From assembly GCA_011390035.1 (NCBI GenBank), contig JAABTE010000045.1, forward strand, positions 1 to 12,573: DNA of 12,573 bases. The letters run 5' to 3'. The number at the start of each line of letters is the position of its first letter. Within the stretch, counting starts at the first letter, position 1. Position numbers and translations under genes: made by a program. Origin of the DNA: Desulfobacteraceae bacterium (GTDB taxonomy: Bacteria > Desulfobacterota > Desulfobacteria > Desulfobacterales > JAABSP01). Positions 1 to 7,688 of the stretch are shown one piece after another. The notes under the pieces were generated by a model. That model was not told the DNA's origin. It did no database searches and saw only the letters and a program-made list of their open reading frames with translations.

Positions 1-1059
<1,059 letters not shown>

Positions 1060-1073
<14 letters not shown>

Positions 1074-2082
1074 TCCCCCCGGAATCCCCCGGCCCTTCCA
1101 TCCCCCAGGTCAGCAGCAGGCTGCCCCAGGTAAAGCCCGCCCCGAAGGCGGACAAAAGCAGGCGGTCGCCCCGCCGCATCCGCTTTTCCTCCCACGCCTC
1201 GGACATGGCCATGGGAATGGTGGCGGCGGTGGTGTTGCCGTATTTTTCGATGTTGACCATCACCTGGTCCTCCCGCAGGCCCAGTTTTTTCGACACCGCG
1301 TCAATGATCCGCAGGTTGGCCTGGTGCGGGATCAGCAACCGGAGGTCCGCCGGAGAGACGCCGTTGTCGGCCAGAAGGTCGGAGGATGCGCCGGTCATGC
1401 CGTTGACGGCTTTCTTGAATACCGTCCGGCCGTCCTGGCGCACGAAGTGCATCCGCTGGTCAACGGTTTCGCGGGTGGCCGGATGCAGGCTGCCGCCGCC
1501 GGTCATGTACAGGAAGGCCGCCCCCTCGCCGTCCAGACGCATCCGGAAATCTTCGATGCCGGTTTCATCCGTGGGGTCCGGGCCCAGCACCACCGCGCCG
1601 GCGGCGTCTCCGAACAGCACGCAGGTGTTGCGGTCCGTGTAGTCGAGTACAGCGCTCATCTTGTCCGCGCCGATCACCAGAACATGCCGGTGGCGGCCGC
1701 TTTCGATGAACTGTGCGCCCACGGCCAGGGCGCACAGGAAGCCTGCGCATCCGCCATTTATATCAAAGCCCCAGCAGGCGCCGGCGCCCAGCTCCCGCTG
1801 GGCCAGGGCGGCGGTGGCCGGCACCGGCATGTCCGGGGTGACGGTGGCCACGATGATCAGCTCGATGGTGTCCGGGCCGATGCCGGCACGCTCCAGCGCC
1901 TGACGCCCGGCCCGGACGCACATGTGGGACACGCCCTTTTCCTCTTCCAGGATTCGCCGCTCCTTGATGCCCGTCCGGGTGGTGATCCATTCATCGTTGG
2001 TGTCCACCATCTTTTCCAGATCCTGGTTGGTCAGCCGCCGTTCCGGGGCCCAGTGGCCGACGCCGAAAATACTCGCTTGCAT
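1060..2082 (-). CDS. fabH: Beta-ketoacyl-ACP synthase III
   Basis: This enzyme condenses acetyl-CoA (or another acyl-CoA) with malonyl-ACP to start type II fatty-acid synthesis in the cytoplasm. The 340-residue product has the full thiolase-fold signature: the N-terminal DEWITTRTGIKERR CoA-binding region, and the catalytic triad Cys112 (in GGCAGF), His253 (IPHQAN) and Asn283 (YGNTTAA). The family core normally ends just after GFTWGS plus a few residues; E. coli FabH is 317 residues. Here about 14 extra residues (GMEGPGDSGGIKDL) follow and run into the convergent regulator gene. The ATG start has AAGAGG four bases upstream on the coding strand. It follows ihfA by 73 bp on the same strand, so it is probably the last gene of a hypothetical-ihfA-fabH unit. 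It lacks the common plsX/fabD/acpP neighbours. Another KAS III-like enzyme is possible, but motif agreement with FabH is very good. Confidence 0.96.
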
Positions 2083-2112
2083 GATGCCTCTTTTGTTAAG
2101 GGGTGGGAAGGG

Positions 2113-2137
2113 CGCCCCGCCGGTGGATGGCGGGGCG
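2113..2137 (-). other. GC-rich intergenic hairpin between ihfA and fabH
   Basis: A perfect 9-bp inverted repeat (CGCCCCGCC at 2113-2121 and GGCGGGGCG at 2129-2137) encloses a 7-base loop. It lies in the 73-bp gap after the ihfA stop and before the fabH ribosome-binding site. In the direction of transcription no T-run follows, so it is not a standard intrinsic terminator. It could be an attenuator, an mRNA-stabilising stem protecting the ihfA 3' end, or chance in a GC-rich spacer. Confidence 0.5.
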
Positions 2138-2155
2138 GTCGGTTTCCGCCCGGCG

Positions 2156-2443
2156 TCAGTCCGGCAAGCCGTTGATCTTCCGGCGCAGCTTGCCGGAATA
2201 CTTGAAGGTGACCACGCGCCGCTTTTTGAGGGTCAGATCCTCCCCCGTGGCCGGATTGCGGCCTCGACGGGCGCTTTTTTCCTTGACGCGAAATTTGCCG
2301 AACCCGGATATCAGCACGTCATCGCCGCTTTCCAGGGCCTGCTTCATGATTTCCAGAAGGATCTCCACGATGTCAATGGCGTCCTTTTTGGCAAACCCCT
2401 CCTCATGCACGCTTGAGACGATATCGCTCTTGGTCAGCGCCAT
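2156..2443 (-). CDS. ihfA: Integration host factor alpha-like DNA-bending protein
   Basis: This is a 95-residue HU/IHF-family protein that binds and sharply bends DNA as a dimer. It serves as a nucleoid component and as architectural help for sigma-54 promoters, recombination and replication. It begins MALTKSDIV as in IhfA, has the dimerisation core and the GFGKF turn, then the DNA-intercalating beta-arm with GRNPATGE. It continues with KKRRVVTFKYSGKLRRKI; the RRVVTF segment is typical of IHF-alpha rather than HU. The length is normal for the family. The ATG start is preceded by GGGGAG with an 8-base spacer (2452-2457 on the plus strand). It lies 57 bp after the small tyrosine-tailed gene and before fabH, all leftward. 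Whether it is a true IHF alpha subunit or a homodimeric IHF/HU-like protein cannot be settled here, because no beta subunit gene is in the window. Confidence 0.92.
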   Translation of the reverse strand: MALTKSDIVSSVHEEGFAKKDAIDIVEILLEIMKQALESGDDVLISGFGKFRVKEKSARRGRNPATGEDLTLKKRRVVTFKYSGKLRRKINGLPD

Positions 2444-2500
2444 GACGTCCGCTCCCCGGATGCCGGCGCATTGCCGTTCAACGCCCCGTGCTTTAAGCCG

Positions 2501-2887
2501 CTAAGGGGGATAAACCCCATGATTGTAGATGTAGTCATAATAATAGTCATAATATCCGTCGTCGTTTATGCCGATGTCCCTGTCCGCCGGATTTTCCTCG
2601 GCGGCGCTTTGCCGGAGGTTGTCCAGCCACATACGTTTGGCGCATTGATAAAGGTCGGATTGAAGGGCGCCGGGGGCGTCTTCGTCCGCGAGCCGGTCCC
2701 TGGCATAGCCGCGCGTGGCTTCCAGCACCGCCTTGACGTTGCGGATGTATTCGGTGTCATCCTGCCGCTCGGCTGTTCGCATGTCGTGGAGCGACTTGAG
2801 TACCGCCCGCATGAGGCCTTGAATTATATCCCGGGCAATGGTGTCCGGGGCCCTGTTACCCGGATCTTCGTTGTAAGGGATGGCCAT
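2501..2887 (-). CDS. Hypothetical small protein with tyrosine-rich C-terminal tail
   Basis: I do not recognise the family of this 128-residue protein. It is credible as a gene: a strong Shine-Dalgarno (GGAGGAG on the coding strand, plus-strand 2892-2898) sits 4 bases before the ATG, a TTGACA-type promoter lies upstream, and it is co-directional with ihfA 57 bp downstream. Residues from about 15 to 95 are charged and probably helical (for example IIQGLMRAVLKSLHDMRTAE and VKAVLEATRGYARDRL). No signal peptide or membrane segment is seen. One Cys occurs in DLYQCAKRMW. The last 20 residues are strikingly tyrosine-rich (DDGYYDYYYDYIYNHGVYPP), encoded by AT-rich, partly repeated TATTATGAC DNA unlike its surroundings. 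The tail might be a low-complexity interaction segment. The function is unknown; the neighbours hint only at co-expression with a nucleoid protein. Confidence 0.75.
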   Translation of the reverse strand: MAIPYNEDPGNRAPDTIARDIIQGLMRAVLKSLHDMRTAERQDDTEYIRNVKAVLEATRGYARDRLADEDAPGALQSDLYQCAKRMWLDNLRQSAAEENPADRDIGINDDGYYDYYYDYIYNHGVYPP

Positions 2888-2891
2888 CCGT

Positions 2892-2898
2892 CTCCTCC
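2892..2898 (-). promoter_or_regulatory. Strong ribosome-binding site of the hypothetical gene
   Basis: The coding strand reads GGAGGAG four bases before the ATG at 2887. It is one of the best Shine-Dalgarno matches in the window. It fixes the start codon and is the main reason to accept the unrecognised small gene as real. Confidence 0.75.
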
Positions 2899-2920
2899 GG
2901 TCCGCGCTGAAAATACCGTC

Positions 2921-2949
2921 AGATTATCGGGAAACCGTCGGGATGTCAA
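2921..2949 (-). promoter_or_regulatory. Candidate sigma-70 promoter for the hypothetical-ihfA-fabH unit
   Basis: On the minus strand there is a perfect -35 hexamer TTGACA (plus-strand 2944-2949). It is followed after 17 bases by TAATCT (2921-2926), or after 15 bases by the better-matching GATAAT (2923-2928). It lies 34 bases or more upstream of the ATG of the 128-residue gene and reads toward it. The -35 is convincing; the -10/spacer combination is a compromise, so the exact transcription start is uncertain. Confidence 0.55.
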
Positions 2950-2971
2950 GCGCCCGGCCGGCCCCTGGGTA

Positions 2972-3000
2972 TTGCCGGATCGGTTTTGAGTGCTTATAAT
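2972..3000 (+). promoter_or_regulatory. Candidate sigma-70 promoter reading toward mfd, through the tRNA terminator
   Basis: TTGCCG (2972-2977), a 17-base spacer and a perfect TATAAT (2995-3000) form a good sigma-70 match on the plus strand. A transcript would start near 3007, meet the terminator hairpin at 3029-3061 immediately, then run antisense across tRNA-Thr before reaching mfd at 3176. It is the only promoter-like element of quality seen upstream of mfd. It might serve mfd, make a short attenuated or antisense RNA, or be fortuitous. Confidence 0.4.
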
Positions 3001-3023
3001 GCGCTTCGCCCGGCGGCCGATCG

Positions 3024-3061
3024 AAAAAAAGGCTTTCGGGGCAAAGGCCCTCGAAAGCCTT
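3024..3061 (-). terminator. Intrinsic terminator of tRNA-Thr
   Basis: The arms AAGGCTTTCG (3029-3038) and CGAAAGCCTT (3052-3061) pair over 10 bp. They extend by GGGC/GCCC with one bulged T and close on an AAAG loop. On the minus strand the stem is followed by a seven-T run (plus-strand A's at 3024-3030), directly downstream of the tRNA 3' end. In the plus direction the stem is followed by GTG and five T's, so it could also terminate or attenuate rightward transcription. Confidence 0.9.
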
Positions 3062-3071
3062 GTGTTTTTAA

Positions 3072-3147
3072 TGGAGCCGACGATCGGACTCGAACCGATG
3101 ACCTGCTGATTACGAATCAGCTGCTCTACCAACTGAGCTACGTCGGC
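3072..3147 (-). tRNA. tRNA-Thr (anticodon CGT), CCA encoded
   Basis: The 76-base minus-strand gene folds cleanly: a 7-bp acceptor GCCGACG/CGTCGGC, D arm GCTC/GAGC with loop AGTTGGTA, a 5-bp anticodon stem GCTGA/TCAGC, anticodon loop TTCGTAA, and T arm ATCGG/CCGAT with TTCGAGT. The discriminator is T, followed by an encoded CCA. The anticodon CGT at plus-strand 3112-3114 (tRNA positions 34-36) reads ACG threonine codons. No consensus promoter is obvious in the short gap between the tRNA 5' end and the mfd start, so its promoter must overlap the start of mfd on the other strand. An intrinsic terminator follows at once. Confidence 0.98.
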
Positions 3148-3175
3148 CTTGCAACACCATTTAAGTACTGTTTTT

Positions 3176-6100
3176 ATGAAAGAAAATCAAGAGAAAAAAA
3201 CGCTCAACGCCATATTCGATAAATTTCTGGCGCAAAATCAGCCCCTGACGCTCACGGGCCTTGCCGGCGCCCCGGCCGCCCTTGCCGCCGCGCGTCTTCA
3301 CGCCCGGTTCGGAACGCCGCTGCTGATGGTTGCCCCGACGCCCCGGGAGGCCGAGGCGCTGGTGTCTGACCTGGGGTTTTTTCTGGGCGGCGCGGCCGAT
3401 CGGGTCCGCTATTTTCCGCCTTATAACCTGCTGCCATATGGGGCGCTTTCCTACCACAACGAAACCGCCGCGGCCCGGATCCGGCTGCTGTACTGGCTGA
3501 CCCAGGGGGGCGCTCCGCCCATCGTGGTGACCACGCCCGCCGGGGCGCTGCAGCGGGTGATTCCCAGGGGGGTGCTGGTTGATTTTCAGGATGTCCTGCT
3601 GCCCCACGCGGACGTGGATCGGGATGATCTGATCCGAAAGCTTATCGCCGGCGGGTATTCCCGGACCGCCATCGTGGAGGAGCCGGGGGATTTTTCCGCC
3701 CGGGGCGGGGTGATCGATTTTTTCTCCCCCTACCATGACCAGCCCCTGCGCGTGGAGCTGATGGGGGACTGGGTGGAGACCCTGCGGTTTTTCTCCCCCG
3801 CCACCCAGCGCACCACGGGGATGGCGGCCGAGGCGGTGATCCTGCCGGCAAGGGAGACGGTGCTTGATCCGAAGGACCTTGAGGCGGTGATCGGGCGGGT
3901 CCGGGAGCAGGCCCATGGGGACGGGCTGCCCGTTACCGGTGTCCGGGAGCTGGTGGATCGAATCCGGGACGACGGGGCCCACGCGGGGCTGGCGGCGCTG
4001 CTGCCGCTGATTTATCCGGAGCCGGGGACCCTGATGGATTATATGCCCGTGGGGGCGGTGCCGGCGCTGGTTTCTCCGGCGCGGCTTCGGCAGGCGGCCC
4101 AGGCCCTGGCGGAGCGGGCCGCGGAAAAGGCGGCGGAGGCGCGGGCCGCCGGCCGGACGTGCGCGGCTCCCGAGCGGCTGTTTCTGGGGTGGGAGGAGTT
4201 TGAGGAAAGGGTGTCGGCCGGGGCGCTGCTGCGCCTGGAGGATGGGCCGGCAGCCGGGGCGCCCGTCCACTTTTCCCTGTCCGATTCGTCCGAGCTGATC
4301 ATGGCCCTTCAGGCCGCAAGGGCCTCCGGGGAGCCCATGCGGCCCCTGGTGGAACAGATTCGGTCCGGGGTGGCCGCCGGCGAGACGGTGATGCTGACCG
4401 CCGCGGGGATGAACTCCGCAGAGCGCCTGTCCGAGATTTTGTCGCCCCACGGCATCCGGCCGCCCATCGTGGAAGGGGCCGTGGGAGTTCAGGGGGAGGG
4501 CGGCCGGGGCGGCGGGCGGGCGCTGATTCGGGTGGGAACCCTTTCCGGTGGGTTTGTCTGGCCCGAAGAGCGCCTCAGGGTTATCGCCGAGGCGGAGATC
4601 TTCGGGGTCCGGAAAAAATCGCGGCCCCGGCGGCCGGCACGGGTGTCCTTGGAGCTGCTCGATTTCGCCGATCTGAAGCAGGGGGATCTTGTGGTCCATT
4701 CCGATCACGGCATCGGCCGGTACGAGGGGTTGGTAAAGCTGAAGCTGGACGGCTTCACCGGAGACTTTCTGAACCTGGCTTACCGGGATGACGACCGGCT
4801 CTATCTGCCCGTGGACCGGATGAGCGCGATCCAGAAGTACATGGGCGTGGAGGGGTTCGCGCCGGTGCTGGACAAGCTGGGGGGAAAGACCTGGGAGCGG
4901 GTTCAGGGGAAGGTGAAAAAATCGGTGCGGCGCATCGCCGGCGAGCTGCTCAAGATCTACGCCGCCCGGCGGGTGGAGGAGGGCCATGCATTTGCCGATC
5001 CGGACGCGATGTTCGACGGGTTCGTGACCGATTTTCCCTATGAGGAGACGACGGACCAGCGCAAGGTGATCGACGAGGTGATCGCCGACATGGCCTCGCC
5101 CGCGCCCATGGACCGGCTGGTGTGCGGCGACGTGGGGTATGGCAAGACGGAGGTGGCCCTGCGGGCGGCCTTCGTGGCGGTGAGCGACAGCCGGCAGGTG
5201 GCGGTGCTGGTACCCACCACGGTGCTGGCCGAGCAGCATTACGCCACCTTTGCCGAGCGCTTCGGACGCTATGCGGCGCGGGTGGAGTGCCTCAGCCGGT
5301 TCCGGAGCGGGCGGGAACAGCGGGAGATCATCGAGGGGCTCAAAAGCGGGGCGGTGGACATCGTCATCGGCACCCATCGGCTGCTTCAGGCGGATGTGAG
5401 CTTTCAGTCTCTGGGGCTGATCATCCTGGACGAGGAGCAGCGCTTCGGCGTGCGCCACAAGGAGAAGCTGAAAAAGCTCCGGGCCACCGTGGACGTGCTG
5501 GCGCTGACGGCCACGCCGATCCCCCGGACCCTGCACATGTCGCTCATGGGCATCCGTGACATCAGCGTCATCGCCACGCCGCCGGAGGACCGCCGGCCCA
5601 TCATTACATATATCTGCGAGCCGGACGACGCGATTATCACCGACGCCATCCGGGGCGAGCTGCGGCGGGGCGGTCAGATCTTTTTCGTGCATAACCATGT
5701 GGCCGGCATCGACGCCGTGGCCGCCCGGCTCAATCGACTGGTGCCGGAGGTTCGCCTGGCGGTGGCCCATGGCCAGATGGCCGAGGACGACCTGGAGGCC
5801 GCCATGTTGCGCTTTTCCCGCCGGGAGATCGACATGCTGGTCTGTACCACCATCATCGAGTCGGGCCTGGACGTGGCCACGGCCAACACCATCCTGGTCA
5901 ACCGGGCCGACCGGTTCGGCCTGTCCCAGATCTACCAGCTTCGGGGCCGGGTGGGCCGATCGGACGAGCAGGCCTACGCCTATCTGTTCATTCCCAACGA
6001 GAGCGTGGTCAGCGCCGACGCCAAAAAGCGGCTCAAGGTACTCATGGAACACAGCGACCTGGGGTCGGGCTTTCAGATCGCCATGAACGATCTGAAGATC

Positions 6101-6676
6101 CGGGGCGGGGGCAGCATTCTCGGCGCCTCCCAGTCGGGCCACATCGCCGCGGTCGGCTATGACATGTTCCTGCGGCTGATGGAAAACGCCGTGAGCGAGA
6201 TGAAGGGCGAGCCGGCGCCCGGGGACCTGGACCCGGAGATCAACGTGGGCATGTCCGCCTTCCTGGCCGAAGACTACATTCCGGACATCGACCAGCGGCT
6301 CACGGCCTACCGCCGCCTGGCCCGGATGCGGGACCTGAAGGCCATCGCCGATTACAAGGCCGAGCTGATCGACCGGTTCGGCCCGCTGCCCCCCGAGGCG
6401 GCCAACCTGCTGATGAAGATCATGCTCAAGGTCCTGGCCATCCGGTGCGGCATTCGCCGCCTGGATCTGACGGACGGGCAGTTGCAGCTTCGCTTTTCCG
6501 AGGCCCACCAGAAGAATCCCCTGGCCGTGGCCGAGATGGCGATGGCCGAGCCGGACCGGTTCCGTTTCGCGCCGGACCATCTGGTCCGGGTGGATATGGG
6601 GGAGGCGGGGGCAAAAAGTCCCATGGGGGCGGCTAAAAACATCTTGAAAGAAATCGCGCAACGTGTTAACATTTAA
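3176..6676 (+). CDS. mfd: Transcription-repair coupling factor
   Basis: This is the ATP-driven translocase that pushes stalled RNA polymerase off damaged DNA and recruits UvrA. It has 1166 residues from ATG 3176, close to E. coli Mfd (1148). In order: an N-terminal UvrB-like module, including EEPGDFSARGGVIDFF (residues about 165-180); the RNA-polymerase-interaction domain, starting near residue 500 (KQGDLVVHSDHGIGRYEG); the helicase core with Walker A GDVGYGKT (651-658), DEEQ (from 752), TATPIPRTL, and motif VI GRVGRSDEQ (about 923); the translocation region (KIRGGGSILGASQSGH); and the C-terminal TRCF domain (from about 1018). The frame is also open to a TTG at 3149, which would add nine residues. 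ATG 3176 is preferred because the TTG abuts the tRNA gene and has no ribosome-binding site. No clear Shine-Dalgarno precedes the ATG either. It is the first of a rightward gene series. Confidence 0.98.
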   Translation: MKENQEKKTLNAIFDKFLAQNQPLTLTGLAGAPAALAAARLHARFGTPLLMVAPTPREAEALVSDLGFFLGGAADRVRYFPPYNLLPYGALSYHNETAAARIRLLYWLTQGGAPPIVVTTPAGALQRVIPRGVLVDFQDVLLPHADVDRDDLIRKLIAGGYSRTAIVEEPGDFSARGGVIDFFSPYHDQPLRVELMGDWVETLRFFSPATQRTTGMAAEAVILPARETVLDPKDLEAVIGRVREQAHGDGLPVTGVRELVDRIRDDGAHAGLAALLPLIYPEPGTLMDYMPVGAVPALVSPARLRQAAQALAERAAEKAAEARAAGRTCAAPERLFLGWEEFEERVSAGALLRLEDGPAAGAPVHFSLSDSSELIMALQAARASGEPMRPLVEQIRSGVAAGETVMLTAAGMNSAERLSEILSPHGIRPPIVEGAVGVQGEGGRGGGRALIRVGTLSGGFVWPEERLRVIAEAEIFGVRKKSRPRRPARVSLELLDFADLKQGDLVVHSDHGIGRYEGLVKLKLDGFTGDFLNLAYRDDDRLYLPVDRMSAIQKYMGVEGFAPVLDKLGGKTWERVQGKVKKSVRRIAGELLKIYAARRVEEGHAFADPDAMFDGFVTDFPYEETTDQRKVIDEVIADMASPAPMDRLVCGDVGYGKTEVALRAAFVAVSDSRQVAVLVPTTVLAEQHYATFAERFGRYAARVECLSRFRSGREQREIIEGLKSGAVDIVIGTHRLLQADVSFQSLGLIILDEEQRFGVRHKEKLKKLRATVDVLALTATPIPRTLHMSLMGIRDISVIATPPEDRRPIITYICEPDDAIITDAIRGELRRGGQIFFVHNHVAGIDAVAARLNRLVPEVRLAVAHGQMAEDDLEAAMLRFSRREIDMLVCTTIIESGLDVATANTILVNRADRFGLSQIYQLRGRVGRSDEQAYAYLFIPNESVVSADAKKRLKVLMEHSDLGSGFQIAMNDLKIRGGGSILGASQSGHIAAVGYDMFLRLMENAVSEMKGEPAPGDLDPEINVGMSAFLAEDYIPDIDQRLTAYRRLARMRDLKAIADYKAELIDRFGPLPPEAANLLMKIMLKVLAIRCGIRRLDLTDGQLQLRFSEAHQKNPLAVAEMAMAEPDRFRFAPDHLVRVDMGEAGAKSPMGAAKNILKEIAQRVNI

Positions 6677-6694
6677 AATAGTTTGGAATTTTAA
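6666..6694 (+). promoter_or_regulatory. Weak candidate promoter in the AT-rich gap after mfd
   Basis: TTAACA (6666-6671, five of six to the -35 consensus) is followed after 17 bases by TTTTAA (6689-6694, three of six). It begins inside the last codons of mfd and lies in the AT-rich 94-bp gap before the lipoprotein ATG at 6771. TAAAAT at 6674-6679 is a better -10 by sequence but has no suitably spaced -35. This could give the downstream genes a promoter separate from mfd; the evidence is composition plus weak matches only. Confidence 0.25.
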
Positions 6695-6770
6695 AGGTTT
6701 GCGGAATTTGTTTCAGCGTTTTTTCACATTTTTAACCCCTTTTTCACCGTTCCAGAGACGGATCGGGGGG

Positions 6771-7505
6771 ATGACCCTCGACCTGACCTTGATCCTGATC
6801 CTGATCCTGGCCGGGGCCGGGGCCGTGGGGCTGTTGGCCGCCGGCTGCGGAAATCGGAGTGCGCCGCCGGAGCCCGCCGTCCTCATCCGGGTGGGGGAGG
6901 CGGAGATGACCATGACGGAATTCAACCGCTCCCTGGACATCGCCCTGACGGCCTACCCCTACGAGATCCTGGGCCGGCCGGACCGGATGCGGCAGTTGCG
7001 GATGCGCCATCTGGAGGAGATGATCGAGCGGATGGCGCTGGCGCAGCGGGCCGGGGAGCTGGGCCTTGGGGTTTCCGAGGAGGAACTGGCAGCGGCGGCC
7101 GATCATCTGAGGGCCGGCTACCCGGAGGGCGGCTTCGAGGCGGCCCTGCTGGAGTCGGCCGTCACCTATCCGGCCTGGCTGGCGGAGCTGTCGGCGCGGC
7201 TGCTGATGGAAAAGGTGGCGCAAAAGGATCTGGTGGAGCGGATGACGGCCACGGATGCGGAGATCGCCGACGAGGTGGCCCGATCCCGGCCCCAGGCGGC
7301 GGCCGAGGCCAGGCTGGCGCCGGCCGACCGCGCCGAGATCATTCGCGGCATCCGCCGGAGAAAGGCCGAGGCGGCCTACGGCGAATGGATCGACGGGCTC
7401 CGCGGCCGGTATTCCATCGAAATCGACGCGGCGCTGTGGGCGAAAATGCAGGGGACGCCGGCGAACATGCAATCGGACACGGACATGAGCGAGGAAAAGA
7501 ATTGA
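6771..7505 (+). CDS. SurA-N-like chaperone lipoprotein lacking the parvulin domain
   Basis: This is probably an outer-membrane-tethered or periplasmic chaperone of the SurA/PrsA fold. From ATG 6771 the 244-residue product starts with a long hydrophobic signal (LTLILILILAGAGAVGLL) ending in lipobox LAAGC, with Cys26 as the lipid-acceptor residue. The mature part begins AVLIRVGEAEMTMTEFNRSL, the usual SurA/PpiC N-terminal strand and helix, followed by helices to about residue 170 (HLEEMIERMALAQRAGELGLGVSEEEL). The family's final element (YGEWIDGLRGRYSIEI) then follows. The isomerase domain normally placed between these parts is missing; only about 30 residues link them. The signal lacks basic n-region residues from this start. 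GTG 6663 or TTG 6699/6708 in the same frame would add a basic segment including FQRR, but those lie in AT-rich DNA that looks intergenic. It is followed by a surA-type gene across a repeat-filled spacer. Confidence 0.8.
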   Translation: MTLDLTLILILILAGAGAVGLLAAGCGNRSAPPEPAVLIRVGEAEMTMTEFNRSLDIALTAYPYEILGRPDRMRQLRMRHLEEMIERMALAQRAGELGLGVSEEELAAAADHLRAGYPEGGFEAALLESAVTYPAWLAELSARLLMEKVAQKDLVERMTATDAEIADEVARSRPQAAAEARLAPADRAEIIRGIRRRKAEAAYGEWIDGLRGRYSIEIDAALWAKMQGTPANMQSDTDMSEEKN

Positions 7506-7516
7506 AACTGGAAGGC

Positions 7517-7630
7517 TTCGGCAATGACGGCGGTAGCGGTAGCGGTACGGTTTCGGCAATGACGGCGGTATCGGTATCGGTATCGGCAATGACGGCGGTT
7601 CGGCATCGGCATCGGCATCGACATCGATAG
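7517..7630 (+). repeat. Composite tandem repeat: 17-18-bp units with hexamer microsatellites
   Basis: Three copies of (T/A)TCGGCAATGACGGCGGT lie at 7517-7534, 7552-7569 and 7582-7599. The last 17 bases are identical in all three. The joining tracts are hexamer runs: AGCGGT twice plus a partial unit (7535-7551), ATCGGT twice (7570-7581), then TCGGCA three times followed by TCGACA and TCGATA (7600-7629). The block fills most of the 183-bp spacer between the lipoprotein stop and the surA ATG. No start codon opens a plausible gene in it. It may be a slippage-generated or dispersed genomic repeat; its function is unknown. Confidence 0.9.
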
Positions 7631-7688
7631 TGGCCCCCGGGTCGAAAGGGGCGTCCGCGTCCATAGGGGGGCGAGTCTTCCGGCAAGG

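Noticed and set aside
3149..3175. TTG start for mfd adding nine residues
   Set aside because: The codon lies one base from the tRNA gene, has no ribosome-binding site, and the added residues MQHHLSTVF have no family support; ATG 3176 fits the expected length.
3159..3190. tRNA-Thr promoter with -35 TTGATT and -10 TTAAAT on the minus strand
   Set aside because: The spacing is 20 bases, too long for a normal sigma-70 promoter, and the better-spaced alternative -10 (TACTTA) matches poorly. Not listed as a feature, although the real promoter should be in this area.
3161..6661. A 1166-codon open frame antisense to the whole of mfd
   Set aside because: It mirrors mfd almost exactly, its translation is rich in His, Gly, Pro, Gln and Leu with no domain, and it arises because GC-rich codon use leaves few antisense stops. 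It would require the entire gene to be read backwards, with no supporting start signal.
6682..6703. Sigma-54 promoter (TTGG...TTTGC) before the lipoprotein
   Set aside because: The GG and GC elements are separated by 14 bases instead of the required 10.
7517..7630. CRISPR array
   Set aside because: Unit copies are only 17-18 bp, the spacers between them are hexamer repeats rather than unique sequence, and no cas gene is nearby.
7385..7630. Small gene ending in GNDGGSGSG and (HR)n
   Set aside because: It overlaps the lipoprotein end out of frame and runs into repeat DNA. The product is pure low-complexity, and no start signal is seen.
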